Source: Sporisorium sorghi (lineage: Eukaryota > Basidiomycota > Ustilaginomycetes > Ustilaginales > Ustilaginaceae). Taken from it: a stretch of DNA of 64,000 bases. A model generated the notes under the pieces. That model was not told where the DNA came from, did not search any database, and saw only the letters and a program-made list of their open reading frames with translations. The translations under genes and the position numbers were made by a program. The stretch spans positions 1 through 64,000 of the forward strand of contig JALCCG010000022.1 of NCBI GenBank assembly GCA_023212695.1, read 5' to 3'. Shown in pieces: positions 54,034 to 63,732 of the stretch; positions within the stretch are counted from its first letter, which is position 1, and each line of letters starts with the position of its first letter.

Positions 54034-57000
54034 ATGTTTACAACACCTTCGCGAGCGAGGGACGTACGGTCGTCGACACCGCTTGCAGGGGGTGCGTCTC
54101 GCGCATCGACGAATCGGCCTTCTCGCGCGGGTACGCCTGTGTTTGGTGCTGCGCAGGACGGCCCCGTTTCGCCGCCCGGGTTTCTCTCGCCTTCTACGTA
54201 CCGCGGTGGGGATGGAGCGGCAGGGGATGTCTCGACTGGGTCGCTGTTTTTGGGTGGTGCCGCGGGCAGGGCACGTACGACCCGTGCGCGACCGCGCCCG
54301 TCTTCGATGCTAGCCGTACAGGGACCCAACGCGTCGCTCCTCACGCCTGGCAGCGCGTTCGATCGCGAAGGCTCCGTCATCAGCGACGACGCCGACATGC
54401 GCTCCGTCGCTGGCTTTGGGCGCCGCCCCCCGCTACCGAGCAAGGACGCAAGCAGCACCGCACAGCTGGACGAAGGCACCGTGCTGCTCGGCGACCAGTG
54501 GCTGCACGTCTCCGCCTACTCGAAGCTTCCGCTCGAGGTGCTCGAGGTTCTCGGCGATGCGGATCTCTACATCGATGCGTTCAGGGGTCATCTCGATGTG
54601 CACACCGGCTACGCGTGGCTGGTGTCGCGCACGCAGTGCTTTGTGTGGAACTACTCGAGTCGCGGCATCGGCACGGGCGCGCCGACGTGCTGGGTGTTCC
54701 CCGTGCCGCAGTATGCGTCGGCGAGCATGTCGGGGGTCGGGGAGCTGGCGCATTGCTGTTTTATCCCGAGGAGTGGAGGAGTTGGAGCGGGGAGGGAGCC
54801 GGCGCTGCTGCTCGTGGCGCCTGATGGACAGGTGTGTTTGTGGGAGGCGATCTCGTCGTCGTTGACGCGCCAGGACAGGGCACAGCGTGTTGCGGCTCCG
54901 CTCACGGCGAGCAGCGAGACGGTGGTGAGACTGCAGCGCGTGGACGAGTCGACGGTGGTGCTGGCGACGAGTTTGTCGCGGTTGTTGCGCGTGTCGATCG
55001 GGAGCAGGGCTGGAGTGCTGCAGGCTGAGGTGCGGGCGTTTTCGCAGCAGCGCGGTTTGTTGGGTCGGCTTTTCGGCTCGACCTCGGCGATGGGCTCGAG
55101 CAACGACCAGATCGTTTCGATTGCCGTGGCGCCTGTTCAAGCGGGTAAGCCTGGTGGGCGCGAGGTGTACGCGATCGGCAGCAAGACGCTGCAAAAGTGG
55201 CAGGTGCTCGACCAGGGCGGCGAGCGGCTGCTCGCCGAACAGGACGTGCAGCAGGTTGTGGCGAGCAGCGTGCTGCAGCTTAGCGACGAGCGGTATAGCG
55301 CGGCGCAGAGTCTGTCGTTCGATATTCTCGACGGCGCCGTGCAGAGCGATGGACAGTTGGTGCTGCTCTACTCGCAGACTAAAGCGGAACACGAACCGCT
55401 CACGCACGGCTTGGCTGTTATCGACACGGTCAAGGATGCCGGCTCGTTTGTCGTGGCCAGCATCGTGGCGATCAACTACTCGAGCTTTGCCGACCCGCGG
55501 CCATACGCCGTGCCGACGCTGAGCCTGCCCAACGGCGGGCCGGCTGCGTTTGTATGCTTTGCCGACACGGTGGTGGCCAAGCAGCTCGAGGCCGGGTGCG
55601 AAGCGTTTGAAGAGGTTGTTAAACTCAAGGACGACGTCAAGAATCGATTCATTGGGTCTGGATGTGACTCGATCGATGTGGGCCCTGACCAGGCCGTTGC
55701 CTCTCTTTCGCTGATCTCGGCGACGTCGGGTTCGCTGTTGGTGGAGACGAGTATCAGCGAGATTCGCCAGCGATGTACGGCGTACACATCGGCGGCGGAC
55801 CGTCAGCGCGCCGATACCGAACGACTCAAAGGCAAACTCGAACAGGCGCTCTACTACTCGGAATCGCCGCTCAACCCGCTCACGTTCCAGCTGCCAGCTC
55901 ATCTGCAGGGGACGCTCATGACGGCGTGCCAAGATCTCAGCCGCGAGCTGCTCACGTTCACCAATCCGATCTCGCACAGTGTCCCGCCCTCGGTCGATCT
56001 GCGCACGGCGCTCAAGGACCGGCTGGGCAAGCTGCGCTTTCTGGTCAAGTTCGTCGCTTCGTGCGGACACCTCGAGAAGCTGCCGCAGACGACCAAGCGA
56101 CAGCTGCGTGCGGATGCCGAACTCGCCGCTGCGCTGAGCGAGCTGTGGGTGTACCAGAACGAATTTTACACGTCTGCGCACAACTACGGCTCAACTGCAG
56201 CCGCACAGAGTCCGCTCGCCAAGGCCATCGAGACGGTCATGGTTGAGCAAGGATGGGGTGCGAGCGGGGACGATCTGGTGCGCAGATTCTTCAGGCATCA
56301 TGCCGATTGGACGATCAAGGTGCTGGAGAAGCTGTGCAAGCAGACCAAGAGCTTGTCGGCGCAGCCGCTGCGCAGCAGGTCGACGGATGTGCTCGAGCTC
56401 AATCGCACTGTGCTCTCGGCGTTGAGGGCGGCGCTTAGGTATCGGAAGGAGAATGGAGGGCTATATGGCATTCTCGAGCTGGGCACACCAGCTGCGGCGA
56501 CGGCGGCAACGGCAACGGTGGCTTTCGAAGCGTGGACGGCTCAGTCCGCAAGCGTACAGCTGCTCGAGAGTCTGTTTTCGCTGACGGTCAATCTGATCCC
56601 GGACCGAACGCGCGAGTTGGGATCGAGCATCGATGCTGCCTCGACCGAGTTTTCGGGTGCTGCCACCGAGGAGGCCAAGCGCGAGCATCGAGTGCAGGCC
56701 GAACTCAAGGCGCAGCTGTGCTCGTTGGCCGAGATCGCTTTGGCATGCTACACGGAGCGGCTGCAGTATCTCGAAGCGGCTGCTGCGACGGACGGGGACA
56801 ACGGCGCGTTGCAACGCGAACTCTCGGTGTTCGCCGCCACGTATCGCACGGCCAGGCCGTTGTTCATCCGACCTCTGGTGTCGATCGGTCGATCGGACCG
56901 TGCGTTTGCGCTTGCCGAGCAGTACCGCGACTTCCGCACGCTCGTCGAGCTGTGCAACGAATCATCGCTTCAATCTGAAGCTAGGACGGATACGTACCTG

Positions 57001-58179
57001 GAGCGATACCAGCAAGCATTCGCCTTCGAGCTCTACGCGTGGTACATCGAACACGGTCAACAACGTACATTGCTCGAGCAGAAGCCGCAGTACGCCGCGC
57101 TCGTGTCGGCGTACCTGAGGCAGCCGGGGCAGGATCGGTTGGGCTGGTTGCACGACTTGGCGCTCAAGCGGTTCGATGTGGCCTCGTCCAAGTTGGAGAA
57201 GATCGGGTTGGGGGAGGCGAATTTGTCGCAGAGGAAGCTCATGATGAGCTTGGGCAAGCTTGGATTTTTGTCGACGTTGGAGGTGGACGAGCTGCGCACG
57301 GTTGGCGTCCAGAAGCAGGTCGAGTTCTTCGATGACCATTTGGACTTGATCGCGGTGCAGGAGTCGCTGGCTGCGTTGTGGGAGAACAGCCTCGAGGGTG
57401 GTTTGCCTGTCGATCTGCCCAAAGCTGGCACCCGGGAAGGAGCGGCACTGGCGTCCGAGATCGTCGACACCATCGCCACTCGACTGGGCGAATACCCCGC
57501 TTACCGACAGCAGTACATCGACCTGATCCAGAAACTGCTGCTCGACAACGTCTACCTCGGCGCCGAAGACCTGATCGACCTGCTCACGCTCAAAGACACG
57601 CCCGAAGTGCAGCTAGAAGATTTCGGCACGGCGATCAAGGTGCTCGTCCGCGCGAGCGATGTGCCGCCGCAGCGGATGCGCGCTGCTATCAAGGCCGTGT
57701 GGCGCCGTAGCGTCATCAGGAACGACTGGCTCGCGCTGAGCGAGACCAACAACGTGTCGGACCAGACGATCCTGCAGGATCTCAAGTCGACGGCGCTGTA
57801 CGCGGTGCTGACGGAGGTGCTTGCGGCTGAGGACGAGTCTGCTCGGGCTGCGTGGATCGATGTGAATGATCTGGCGAGCGATGACGATGATGCAGGCGGG
57901 GAGGAGGAGAAAGGGGGGGTAGAGGGAGGTAAGGGCATGAGGAAGGTGCTGGAAGCGAGGTATGCGGATGCTCCAGATCACTTTATCAGCTTGTTGCTGC
58001 AGGATCACGCGAAAGAGGTGGCGACGGTGGCTGGGTTTTTGGAGGATTCGGACCTGCCGAGGCTGGCGCACGAGCTGGCCGGCTTGGCCGCCAACGAGGC
58101 GCAGGCAGGACAGGGAGCCGTCGACGCGAGCATCCGTGCGGAGCAGCACGAGCAGGAGGATAGCATGCTCGTCGAGTGA
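54034..58179 (+). CDS. NUP133: Nucleoporin Nup133
   Basis: A scaffold nucleoporin of the Y (Nup84/Nup107) complex; 1381 aa from ATG 54034. The start MFTTPSRARDVRSSTPL resembles the Nup133 N-terminal tail. The beta-propeller region begins near LPLEVLEVLGDADLYIDAF and includes GYAWLVSRTQCFVWNYSS, a pattern shared by Nup133 and fission yeast Nup131/132. From about residue 560 the protein is helical, as in the Nup133 C-terminal stack, and it ends acidic. An earlier in-frame ATG at 53956 would add 26 residues. No intron is evident, although a TTACAG just before 54022 could be an acceptor of a leader intron. I prefer Nup133 over Nup155/170 for length and propeller motifs. Confidence 0.85.
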   Translation: MFTTPSRARDVRSSTPLAGGASRASTNRPSRAGTPVFGAAQDGPVSPPGFLSPSTYRGGDGAAGDVSTGSLFLGGAAGRARTTRARPRPSSMLAVQGPNASLLTPGSAFDREGSVISDDADMRSVAGFGRRPPLPSKDASSTAQLDEGTVLLGDQWLHVSAYSKLPLEVLEVLGDADLYIDAFRGHLDVHTGYAWLVSRTQCFVWNYSSRGIGTGAPTCWVFPVPQYASASMSGVGELAHCCFIPRSGGVGAGREPALLLVAPDGQVCLWEAISSSLTRQDRAQRVAAPLTASSETVVRLQRVDESTVVLATSLSRLLRVSIGSRAGVLQAEVRAFSQQRGLLGRLFGSTSAMGSSNDQIVSIAVAPVQAGKPGGREVYAIGSKTLQKWQVLDQGGERLLAEQDVQQVVASSVLQLSDERYSAAQSLSFDILDGAVQSDGQLVLLYSQTKAEHEPLTHGLAVIDTVKDAGSFVVASIVAINYSSFADPRPYAVPTLSLPNGGPAAFVCFADTVVAKQLEAGCEAFEEVVKLKDDVKNRFIGSGCDSIDVGPDQAVASLSLISATSGSLLVETSISEIRQRCTAYTSAADRQRADTERLKGKLEQALYYSESPLNPLTFQLPAHLQGTLMTACQDLSRELLTFTNPISHSVPPSVDLRTALKDRLGKLRFLVKFVASCGHLEKLPQTTKRQLRADAELAAALSELWVYQNEFYTSAHNYGSTAAAQSPLAKAIETVMVEQGWGASGDDLVRRFFRHHADWTIKVLEKLCKQTKSLSAQPLRSRSTDVLELNRTVLSALRAALRYRKENGGLYGILELGTPAAATAATATVAFEAWTAQSASVQLLESLFSLTVNLIPDRTRELGSSIDAASTEFSGAATEEAKREHRVQAELKAQLCSLAEIALACYTERLQYLEAAAATDGDNGALQRELSVFAATYRTARPLFIRPLVSIGRSDRAFALAEQYRDFRTLVELCNESSLQSEARTDTYLERYQQAFAFELYAWYIEHGQQRTLLEQKPQYAALVSAYLRQPGQDRLGWLHDLALKRFDVASSKLEKIGLGEANLSQRKLMMSLGKLGFLSTLEVDELRTVGVQKQVEFFDDHLDLIAVQESLAALWENSLEGGLPVDLPKAGTREGAALASEIVDTIATRLGEYPAYRQQYIDLIQKLLLDNVYLGAEDLIDLLTLKDTPEVQLEDFGTAIKVLVRASDVPPQRMRAAIKAVWRRSVIRNDWLALSETNNVSDQTILQDLKSTALYAVLTEVLAAEDESARAAWIDVNDLASDDDDAGGEEEKGGVEGGKGMRKVLEARYADAPDHFISLLLQDHAKEVATVAGFLEDSDLPRLAHELAGLAANEAQAGQGAVDASIRAEQHEQEDSMLVE

Positions 58180-58420
58180 AAAAGGTGCAGAACGCGAGCA
58201 AGAGAAGTTTCATTCAATGCCAGCCGTTTCAGTGTGATTGAAGGGGTGAGAAGATGTGATTGTCTGAAAGAGCAAGAGATGTGATGGTTACAAGCAGTGA
58301 GACGTGATCTTGCCAGGCAAGTGACGAGGGACGCCAATGTTACAGTGGAGCAGGCACGGAAGAGGGCCGACCGTCGAATCGACGCAACGTGTGAATCTAG
58401 AAAGGTCTAAAGCGTGACGA

Positions 58421-59020
58421 CTATCTGGCCAGACGTTTTACTTCCTTCTGCAACTTTTTGAGCATCTCCTCCTCTATCATTCCCCCGTATTCTTCGATGA
58501 AGGGCCTGATCTTTTCAATCGCCTCCTTTTCTTCAGGAATACGTAAGGGAAGTATTTGCGTCGGCTGCACTGTGTGTTGCATCGAGTCGACATGGAAAGG
58601 GGGAAAGGGGGAAACTCGCGCGTCAGCAAACCGGTCGGACCTTCTGCGGTGCAGCAGCATGAAGGATTCGTTTTGCGACTTACGTGAATTTGAATTGATC
58701 CAACCGTTTTGAACTGCATACTGCCAGTGCGGTACAAACTCGCGGAATTTTTTGGGTGGCATGGCCTTTTCTGCATAATCTAAGAAGCTGTCAGCGTACG
58801 TAAAGACAGGAGCAGCGTGATTAAGCTCAAAAGCAGGAGCAGGAGCCGGAGCATCTCTTGACGCAGGTTTCCACGAGAAGGTCTGCCAGAACTGCTCCGA
58901 ATTCGAGCTGCTCGATCCTGCCTCTTCCCCTTCTCCTGCTGCTGTCGGGCGGAGCAGCATCGCCAGGGCGATCAGCATGCTGAGCAGCGCAAGGCTCGTC
59001 GACGTTCCGAGTGGGTGCAT
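58421..59020 (-). CDS. Small secreted protein of unknown function, effector-like
   Basis: Exons 58684-59020 and 58570-boundary-to-58421 (second exon 58421-58569) give 161 aa. The 114-nt intron has donor GTAAGT and acceptor ACACAG. The N-terminus MHPLGTSTSLALLSMLIALAMLL then RPTAA is a clear signal peptide, and the longer open frame before ATG 59020 lacks one. The mature part has no cysteine, an acidic/Ser stretch, a PAPAPAF linker, a middle block FTYADSFLDYAEKAMPPKKF and a charged C-terminal helix (IEEEMLKKLQKEVKRLAR). The intron length is a multiple of three and contains no stop, so an unspliced message would encode 38 extra residues. I recognise no domain. Size, secretion signal and the neighbouring secreted genes suggest an effector-like protein of a plant-associated fungus; this is inference. 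Confidence 0.7.
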   Translation of the reverse strand: MHPLGTSTSLALLSMLIALAMLLRPTAAGEGEEAGSSSSNSEQFWQTFSWKPASRDAPAPAPAFELNHAAPVFTYADSFLDYAEKAMPPKKFREFVPHWQYAVQNGWINSNSRKSQNESFMLLHRRRSDRFADARVSPFPPFHVDSMQHTVQPTQILPLRIPEEKEAIEKIRPFIEEYGGMIEEEMLKKLQKEVKRLAR

Positions 59021-59570
59021 GGCGTCCTCGGCGAGCTGAAGTTGGAACTTTGGTGTGAGATGGCGATGAAGAAGAGGAAGCCGGCTAGTGCTGCCGGTGT
59101 TTGTGGTTTCAACCTGCTTTGATGAGGCCTTTTGATGAGCCCTCGGATGATGCACAGAGGTAAAGAAAGAGGGAGATGAGTGCGGTTCGATGAGAAGCCG
59201 GAACGAGGGCATGAAGGCCAAGATTCGAGCGCCCCCAACCGGAGCCTTTTTATCCTTTCGTGCTTTGCTCCTTTTTCTTCTTCATCGCCACCTAGGTGGC
59301 GGACAATAGAGCAAAGACACTGCGGCTACAGCGGGCGCCACACGCAACCCATCTCGAGCAAACACAGACGCAGAAGCCCGAAGCCAGATGACACCGCGCA
59401 AACTTTTTTTCTCGTTGCTCGGTCAGTGTTCGCGAGTTTTTTTTTTTTTTTTTTTAGGAGATGAAGTCGGTCTTCATAATTCAAAGCGTCCATGCACAAA
59501 GGCGGATTCCGGTGGCACTTCATTCCCGCTCTCGACGCCCGAAAAGCCGGCGAAATGAAGGCCTAAGCGT

Positions 59571-59681
59571 GCGTGAGTGTGTGAGTGTGCGAGTGTGAGT
59601 GTGTCTGTGTCTGTGCGTGTGCGTGTGCGTGTGCGTGTGCGTGTGCGTGTGCGTGTGTGTGCGTGTATGCGTGCGTGTGTG
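59571..59681. repeat. Compound GT/GTGTGC microsatellite
   Basis: About 110 nt of alternating purine-pyrimidine sequence, mostly GTGTGC hexamers with GT and GA interruptions. Such sequence can adopt Z-DNA and is usually polymorphic in length. Confidence 0.92.
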
Positions 59682-60397
59682 GCAAACTTCAGAACAGAGA
59701 AGACAGTGGGAACCTGAACTCGACCGTGAGACCCCGAAGGGGGGGGACGAGGTGGCGTGGCGACGTTGCGGCTCGGAGCGTTGCCCTCTCGGTCTGGTTT
59801 CGGTATTGTCGGTCGGACAAGATGGTTTTGTGAGCGTTGGCCGGGCAGCAGGTGGAAGATTCTCGCTCAGTGCCCCCACCTGGTGTTGGAAGCACAGTCG
59901 CTCGCCAATCGTGTTGCCTGCATCGGCAAGAGATGTACGGAGACTCAACTGAGATCAATATGATTGGCGGAACAGGTGACGTGTACCTTTGCAACTCTCG
60001 ACGACACTTGGTGCAGAGCAGGAATCAGGTCCACAATGATCGTCTCGAGCTTAACTTTACGAGTAGAGAACACTTGCACACCAAGAGGCTGACGTGTTTG
60101 CCAGTCCGGCTCCGCAATTCTGATGTCAGCTTCATCAACGAACCACTTTTTTCTCGGATTGCGGAAGTGGTCGTCGCTGATGATGACGGTGATGAAGCGA
60201 ACATGTCTTCCCACGGCTTGCGGTACGGCTCTTTCGGCTCTCCGACGTCTGTGATCGTTTGAGACCACGGGGTGTGCTTTCCCACGCCTCTTACGACTTT
60301 CTGAGGCGTGGCAGATATGCGCAAGACTGCTGCTTCTGACGACCCCCGATGAGATCACTTAGATTCACTTGACATCGGCACATTCTCGCCGGGTCGA

Positions 60398-60418
60398 AGG
60401 TGAGGTGAGGTGAGGTGG
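60398..60418. repeat. (GAGGT)4 pentanucleotide repeat
   Basis: Four near-perfect AGGTG/GAGGT units in non-coding sequence. Confidence 0.85.
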
Positions 60419-60535
60419 CCGGTCAGGGCGGCTCGTAACCGTGACGTGCATATTAAGGGACTGAGTAACTTTGAGAAGTGCGACTCTGGCAAGGTCCAAG
60501 ATCCCCTCAAACCTTGTCTTGCACAAACTTCCGCC

Positions 60536-60561
60536 AAAAAAAAAAAAAAAAAAAAAAAAAA
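60536..60561. repeat. A26 homopolymer
   Basis: Twenty-six A residues, ending seven bases before a candidate ATG at 60569. Confidence 0.95.
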
Positions 60562-60568
60562 CAGCATC

Positions 60569-61195
60569 ATGTCACTCTCGATCAGCAAGATCGGACGCTT
60601 CCTCGTCCTCGCTCAGCTTTTCTTCTTCCTCAAGCTCTCCTCTCATGGCCGAAGCCGCACCCGTATCGAGAGTCAGACGCGCCGCGCCGCCAATCGGAGA
60701 CGCTGCATGCGAGGCAGAAGGGCTTACAAAGGACGTTTATCGCCTCTCCAACGAGCAAACCGAACACGTATCGGGCAAGGAAAGCATGGAGTACCTTCAA
60801 CCATTGGGAAAAAAGCAGAGGATAAGCAAGGAACGGCGAGAGCCGCCGTTTCGCATCCCCTCTCAGCCCAGATCCCGGACAAGAACCACCCGCGCGTGAG
60901 GAGCCACAGCGGCAAATCCACTCCATTTAGGCTTGACAAACGGCTTCTGACGCATGCCATCCCGTCAGTCCTTGCGAGGCATGACTTCACGACAACTTTT
61001 GATCGGCCTGTAAAGATGATGTTGAATGTGAAATGTGCATCGACCTGTTCGAGACCGGGGACCTGTGAAGTTGTCGGTGCGCGCCCCTTTGGCGTTAGTC
61101 GGCGTGAGGTCGGGCCGACGATGCAATTCTTCGCGGTGGGTCCAGCTTGGAAGTGCCCTGCAACGCTGGTGACGTGCTCAGCCGCAGACTTTTGA
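60569..61195 (+). CDS. Candidate secreted protein gene, frame uncertain
   Basis: From ATG 60569 the frame starts MSLSISKIGRFLVLAQLFFFLKLSS, a good signal-peptide shape. It continues as an Arg-rich 208-aa sequence that does not look strongly protein-like. In the frame offset by +1, directly after the hydrophobic part, a more natural sequence appears (LMAEAAPVSRVRRAAPPIGD... to a stop at 60899), predicted soluble with helices (GLTKDVYRLSNEQTEHVSGK). The gene may therefore be frameshifted, mis-assembled or spliced in a way I could not resolve. No domain is recognised in either frame. The A26 tract just upstream is a likely place for sequencing error, but it lies before the ATG. Treat this as a candidate only. 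Confidence 0.35.
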   Translation: MSLSISKIGRFLVLAQLFFFLKLSSHGRSRTRIESQTRRAANRRRCMRGRRAYKGRLSPLQRANRTRIGQGKHGVPSTIGKKAEDKQGTARAAVSHPLSAQIPDKNHPRVRSHSGKSTPFRLDKRLLTHAIPSVLARHDFTTTFDRPVKMMLNVKCASTCSRPGTCEVVGARPFGVSRREVGPTMQFFAVGPAWKCPATLVTCSAADF

Positions 61196-62123
61196 GCAAT
61201 ACCGTGCGCCGCACTCGGGCGGCACAGTGGTTTACATTCTCTGGGCATCTTTCTTGTTCGATGGCATCGATATCGGCATCTCGTGCTGTGCGATCATTTC
61301 TTTGTCTTTGCTCTCGCGGTCTGCACCGCCTCACCTGTTGCTTTTGCTCCAGCACCGGGTGTACAACAGCGACGTCATTGTTTTTGCCTTTCATTTCATC
61401 TTGCTTTCAGTGTGGGAGGAGAAGCTCTCCCGAACGATGTTTTGTCGCCACATTGAAGCAGCATACCAGTCTCTTGTCCATTCGCATGTCTCTGAAGGAC
61501 GCTCACCCTCAGAAACAGAGACCGGCTGCGCCTTGAGCTCTTCTTCACACCAACGTGTGACGACAGCAATTGTCTTGGTAGGGACGGGGGAAAGCTGAAG
61601 TCCTCGCTCGAGATTTTTGCCCACTCGTCACTCCTCGTATTCCCACAGGCCTACGTTCAAATCACGATGCCCACTGCCGCCCACCCCGATCTCTGTGCGT
61701 ACTTTCTTGTTCGCAAACGTGCACTGTAAAAATCTTTCCGTGCACTCGAGGTGGGGTCGATTTAGGTTGCTAAGTTTGTGTGCGAAATTTCCTTGTCGTG
61801 AGAAAGGACGACTGCGTGGTATGTGTGCATGGCTGTCTCACGCTGCTGTCCCACCAAGGAGATGATAGGCGCAGGAATTGCGGTGCTTACGCAGAGGTCC
61901 AGACATGACCCCACCCGAGCACGCAGCAGAGTAGAGAGCCGTCTGCAACAGCTCCAGCGCCCAAGAGCTTTGTCAAGCGTCGGACAAACTTCTGCAGCCC
62001 GAAAGTCTGCCCACACAGCTGTTGTAGCAAGAGTAGATGGGCCCAAAGCCCTCTGTCTTGCTGACGATCAAGGTCCCTCTCCCATCAACCAACATCTGCT
62101 ACACCAAATCCTGGCTGAGCACT
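61196..62123. other. Intergenic region before the secreted paralogue pair
   Basis: About 0.9 kb without a convincing gene. A + strand frame around 61437-61500 ends in AAYQSLVHSHVSEG, faintly like the exon-1 end of the gene at 63733 (AVRFLKMHVSEG). This may be a decayed relative or chance. Confidence 0.35.
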
Positions 62124-62733
62124 ATGGCGACTTCCAAACTTGCCCTTCTGCTGCTCGCACTCGCTCTGATGCTGGCGGCCTCCGTCTGGAGCTACATTAT
62201 CCCTGACAATCTCCTAATCTGGAAGCACGGAATGACAATAGACGACGGTGTCACAGTGCTCAAGCAAGCAATCATCAAAGAAATGGCGAAAGGCGGTAGT
62301 AAGTTGCTTTTCTTCAAAACAAGGCGCCGGTGTGTTAGGAAAAGAAAGCTCTCTGACAGCAGGTCGTATTGATCTTCCAGGGAATACTCTCAGTCCGGCG
62401 GACGACGCTCCGCGCGACTTTTTCTTCCACCTGTACAGCATCGATAGGCTGCGTGAGTCCAAACCGAGATGCGAAGAGCCCATCCAGAACTTCTACTATC
62501 AACATGCTGACGAGGAGCAACCCTGCTCTTGTTCTTGTCCACAAACAGAACCCGAAGCGAACGGCGAACTAGCGGCAACGGTCACAGGCTCGATGTGGAA
62601 TGAATGGTATGCTCAAAGACTCGATGCTATCCAATCTGAGAAAGCCAAGTTGGATCAGGAGGCAGAAAGACAGGCGGAAACCAGTGCTTTGAACGAGGCC
62701 GTCACGAAGGCTATGAGTCGGTTCAGCTTATAG
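62124..62733 (+). CDS. Small secreted protein, tandem paralogue 1
   Basis: Exon 1 is 62124-62298 (175 nt) and exon 2 is 62381-62733, giving 175 aa; donor GTAAGT, acceptor TTCCAG. A second in-frame acceptor (GCAG, exon from 62363) would add six residues. The CTGAC branch-like site at 62353-62357 sits too close to that acceptor, so the downstream one is preferred. The signal peptide is MATSKLALLLLALALMLAASVWS. The mature protein begins YIIPDNLLIWKHGMTIDDGV, then has the block FFFHLYSIDRLRES, a Cys-rich CSCSC cluster with one more Cys before it (RCEEP), and a charged C-terminal helix. No known domain is recognised. The first exon matches the next gene in length, phase and ungapped residue pattern, so the two are probably tandem duplicates. 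An extracellular, possibly host-directed role is inference. Confidence 0.78.
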
Positions 62734-63512
62734 ATACACTCAGCCTGCTGGGCCGCGTATCGGTCGTAAGGCATATCTACCGTACACTGCAATCGTATCA
62801 ATGTCCCAGCCTGACAACGAATGATTGGTGACTCTGTGGAGAGATGACAATGCGGCTAGACCGGTGGTGCTCGAGATCGCGAGGAGGCTTCCAGCCTAGA
62901 CACGCGCGAAGGTGAAGGGGAGGGAAACAGAGTCAGGGAGGGACAACGCTAGAGATGCTTGACAGTGACCTGCCCAGGGGCTACAAGGATGATGTCGGGA
63001 AGCAAAGAGACAAACAAAAGCAAGGCGCAGATCATTGGGGCTCGCTCTTACGAAGTGCTTAGATGGGGCCCTCTCTCTCTGACTCTCTCTGAGACCCCCT
63101 CGCCATCTCGCACGAGTTGCATTCAGCACTACCCGCCGTAGTCCTTCATCTCCTTGAGCGATCGCCCTCGCAATCGTTGAAAGGCTTGCCGTGTTGCAGC
63201 CGGGCCGCCGAGCCGTGAGGAAGCTGCTCGTGGATGCTCACTGTGCGACAGTCCTCGTTGCTGAGGTGCTTGACACGATATCGCCGAGGTTTGTTGTCAT
63301 GTTGCACACGTTGCGTGCCATTCTCTCACGGCCCAGGCGACTGATAAAAGCGACGTTGCAATCGTGAAATGCCAGACTTTCACACTCTGGAGGACATGAA
63401 GCTGGGGCTTGGAGAGGCTTTCGCAATCACGAGACTACAGAAGAGATCACAAATGAGTTCAAGAAGATGCGGCGCGGGGGGCCCCCTGGCAGCTACGCTG
63501 GCCAGTCTAGCC

Positions 63513-63519
63513 TGAGTCA
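63513..63519. promoter_or_regulatory. TGAGTCA bZIP (AP-1/Gcn4-type) site
   Basis: A perfect palindromic TGASTCA heptamer 214 bp upstream of the ATG at 63733 and four bases before a TATA-type element. Gcn4-like bZIP proteins bind this sequence; a Gcn4-like gene lies at 16.6-18.3 kb of this window. One site alone is modest evidence. Confidence 0.35.
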
Positions 63520-63523
63520 TTGA

Positions 63524-63529
63524 TATAAG
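63524..63529 (+). promoter_or_regulatory. Probable TATA element of secreted paralogue 2
   Basis: TATAAG at 63524-63529, about 204 bp upstream of the ATG at 63733, just after the TGAGTCA site. Confidence 0.35.
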
Positions 63530-63732
63530 AACCTCCGTCTGCCCCGGGTCAGCACCGCTCTTCCGTCAACTCAGTCTTCAACCTCATCGCATCCGCCAGA
63601 AGCTGCCACTTCTCCAGAAGCTGACAGAAGATCGGGTCCTGCCTGCGTCAAGTTCGACAACCTTTTGCAAGACACAAATCCTGTCCTTCCATTGTCATCG
63701 TGTATCTGCCACTGCTTTCGTATCGACGGATA

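Larger units (their letters stand above)
59021..60568. other. Repeat-rich intergenic region
   Basis: About 1.5 kb between the secreted-protein gene (-) and the next candidate (+). A T19 run (59437-59455), a GT/GC-rich microsatellite (59571-59681), a (GAGGT)4 repeat (60398-60418) and an A26 run (60536-60561) lie here. Open frames are short and without domains. Confidence 0.5.
62734..63732. other. Intergenic region between the secreted paralogues
   Basis: About 1 kb with no recognised gene. The last 220 bp look like a promoter, with a TGAGTCA site and a TATA-type element listed separately. Confidence 0.5.

Noticed and set aside
54433..56181. 582-codon antisense frame inside NUP133
   Set aside because: Arg/His-rich composition typical of the complementary strand of a coding region; no motif.
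59520..59952. Cys/Val- or Thr/His-repeat frames across the GT microsatellite
   Set aside because: They are translations of a simple repeat. No conserved start, signal or domain.
61227..61598. Hydrophobic + strand frame that could suggest a membrane protein
   Set aside because: Hydrophobicity comes from T/C-rich sequence. There is no coherent topology or similarity; only a faint similarity at its end is reported as a low-interest finding.
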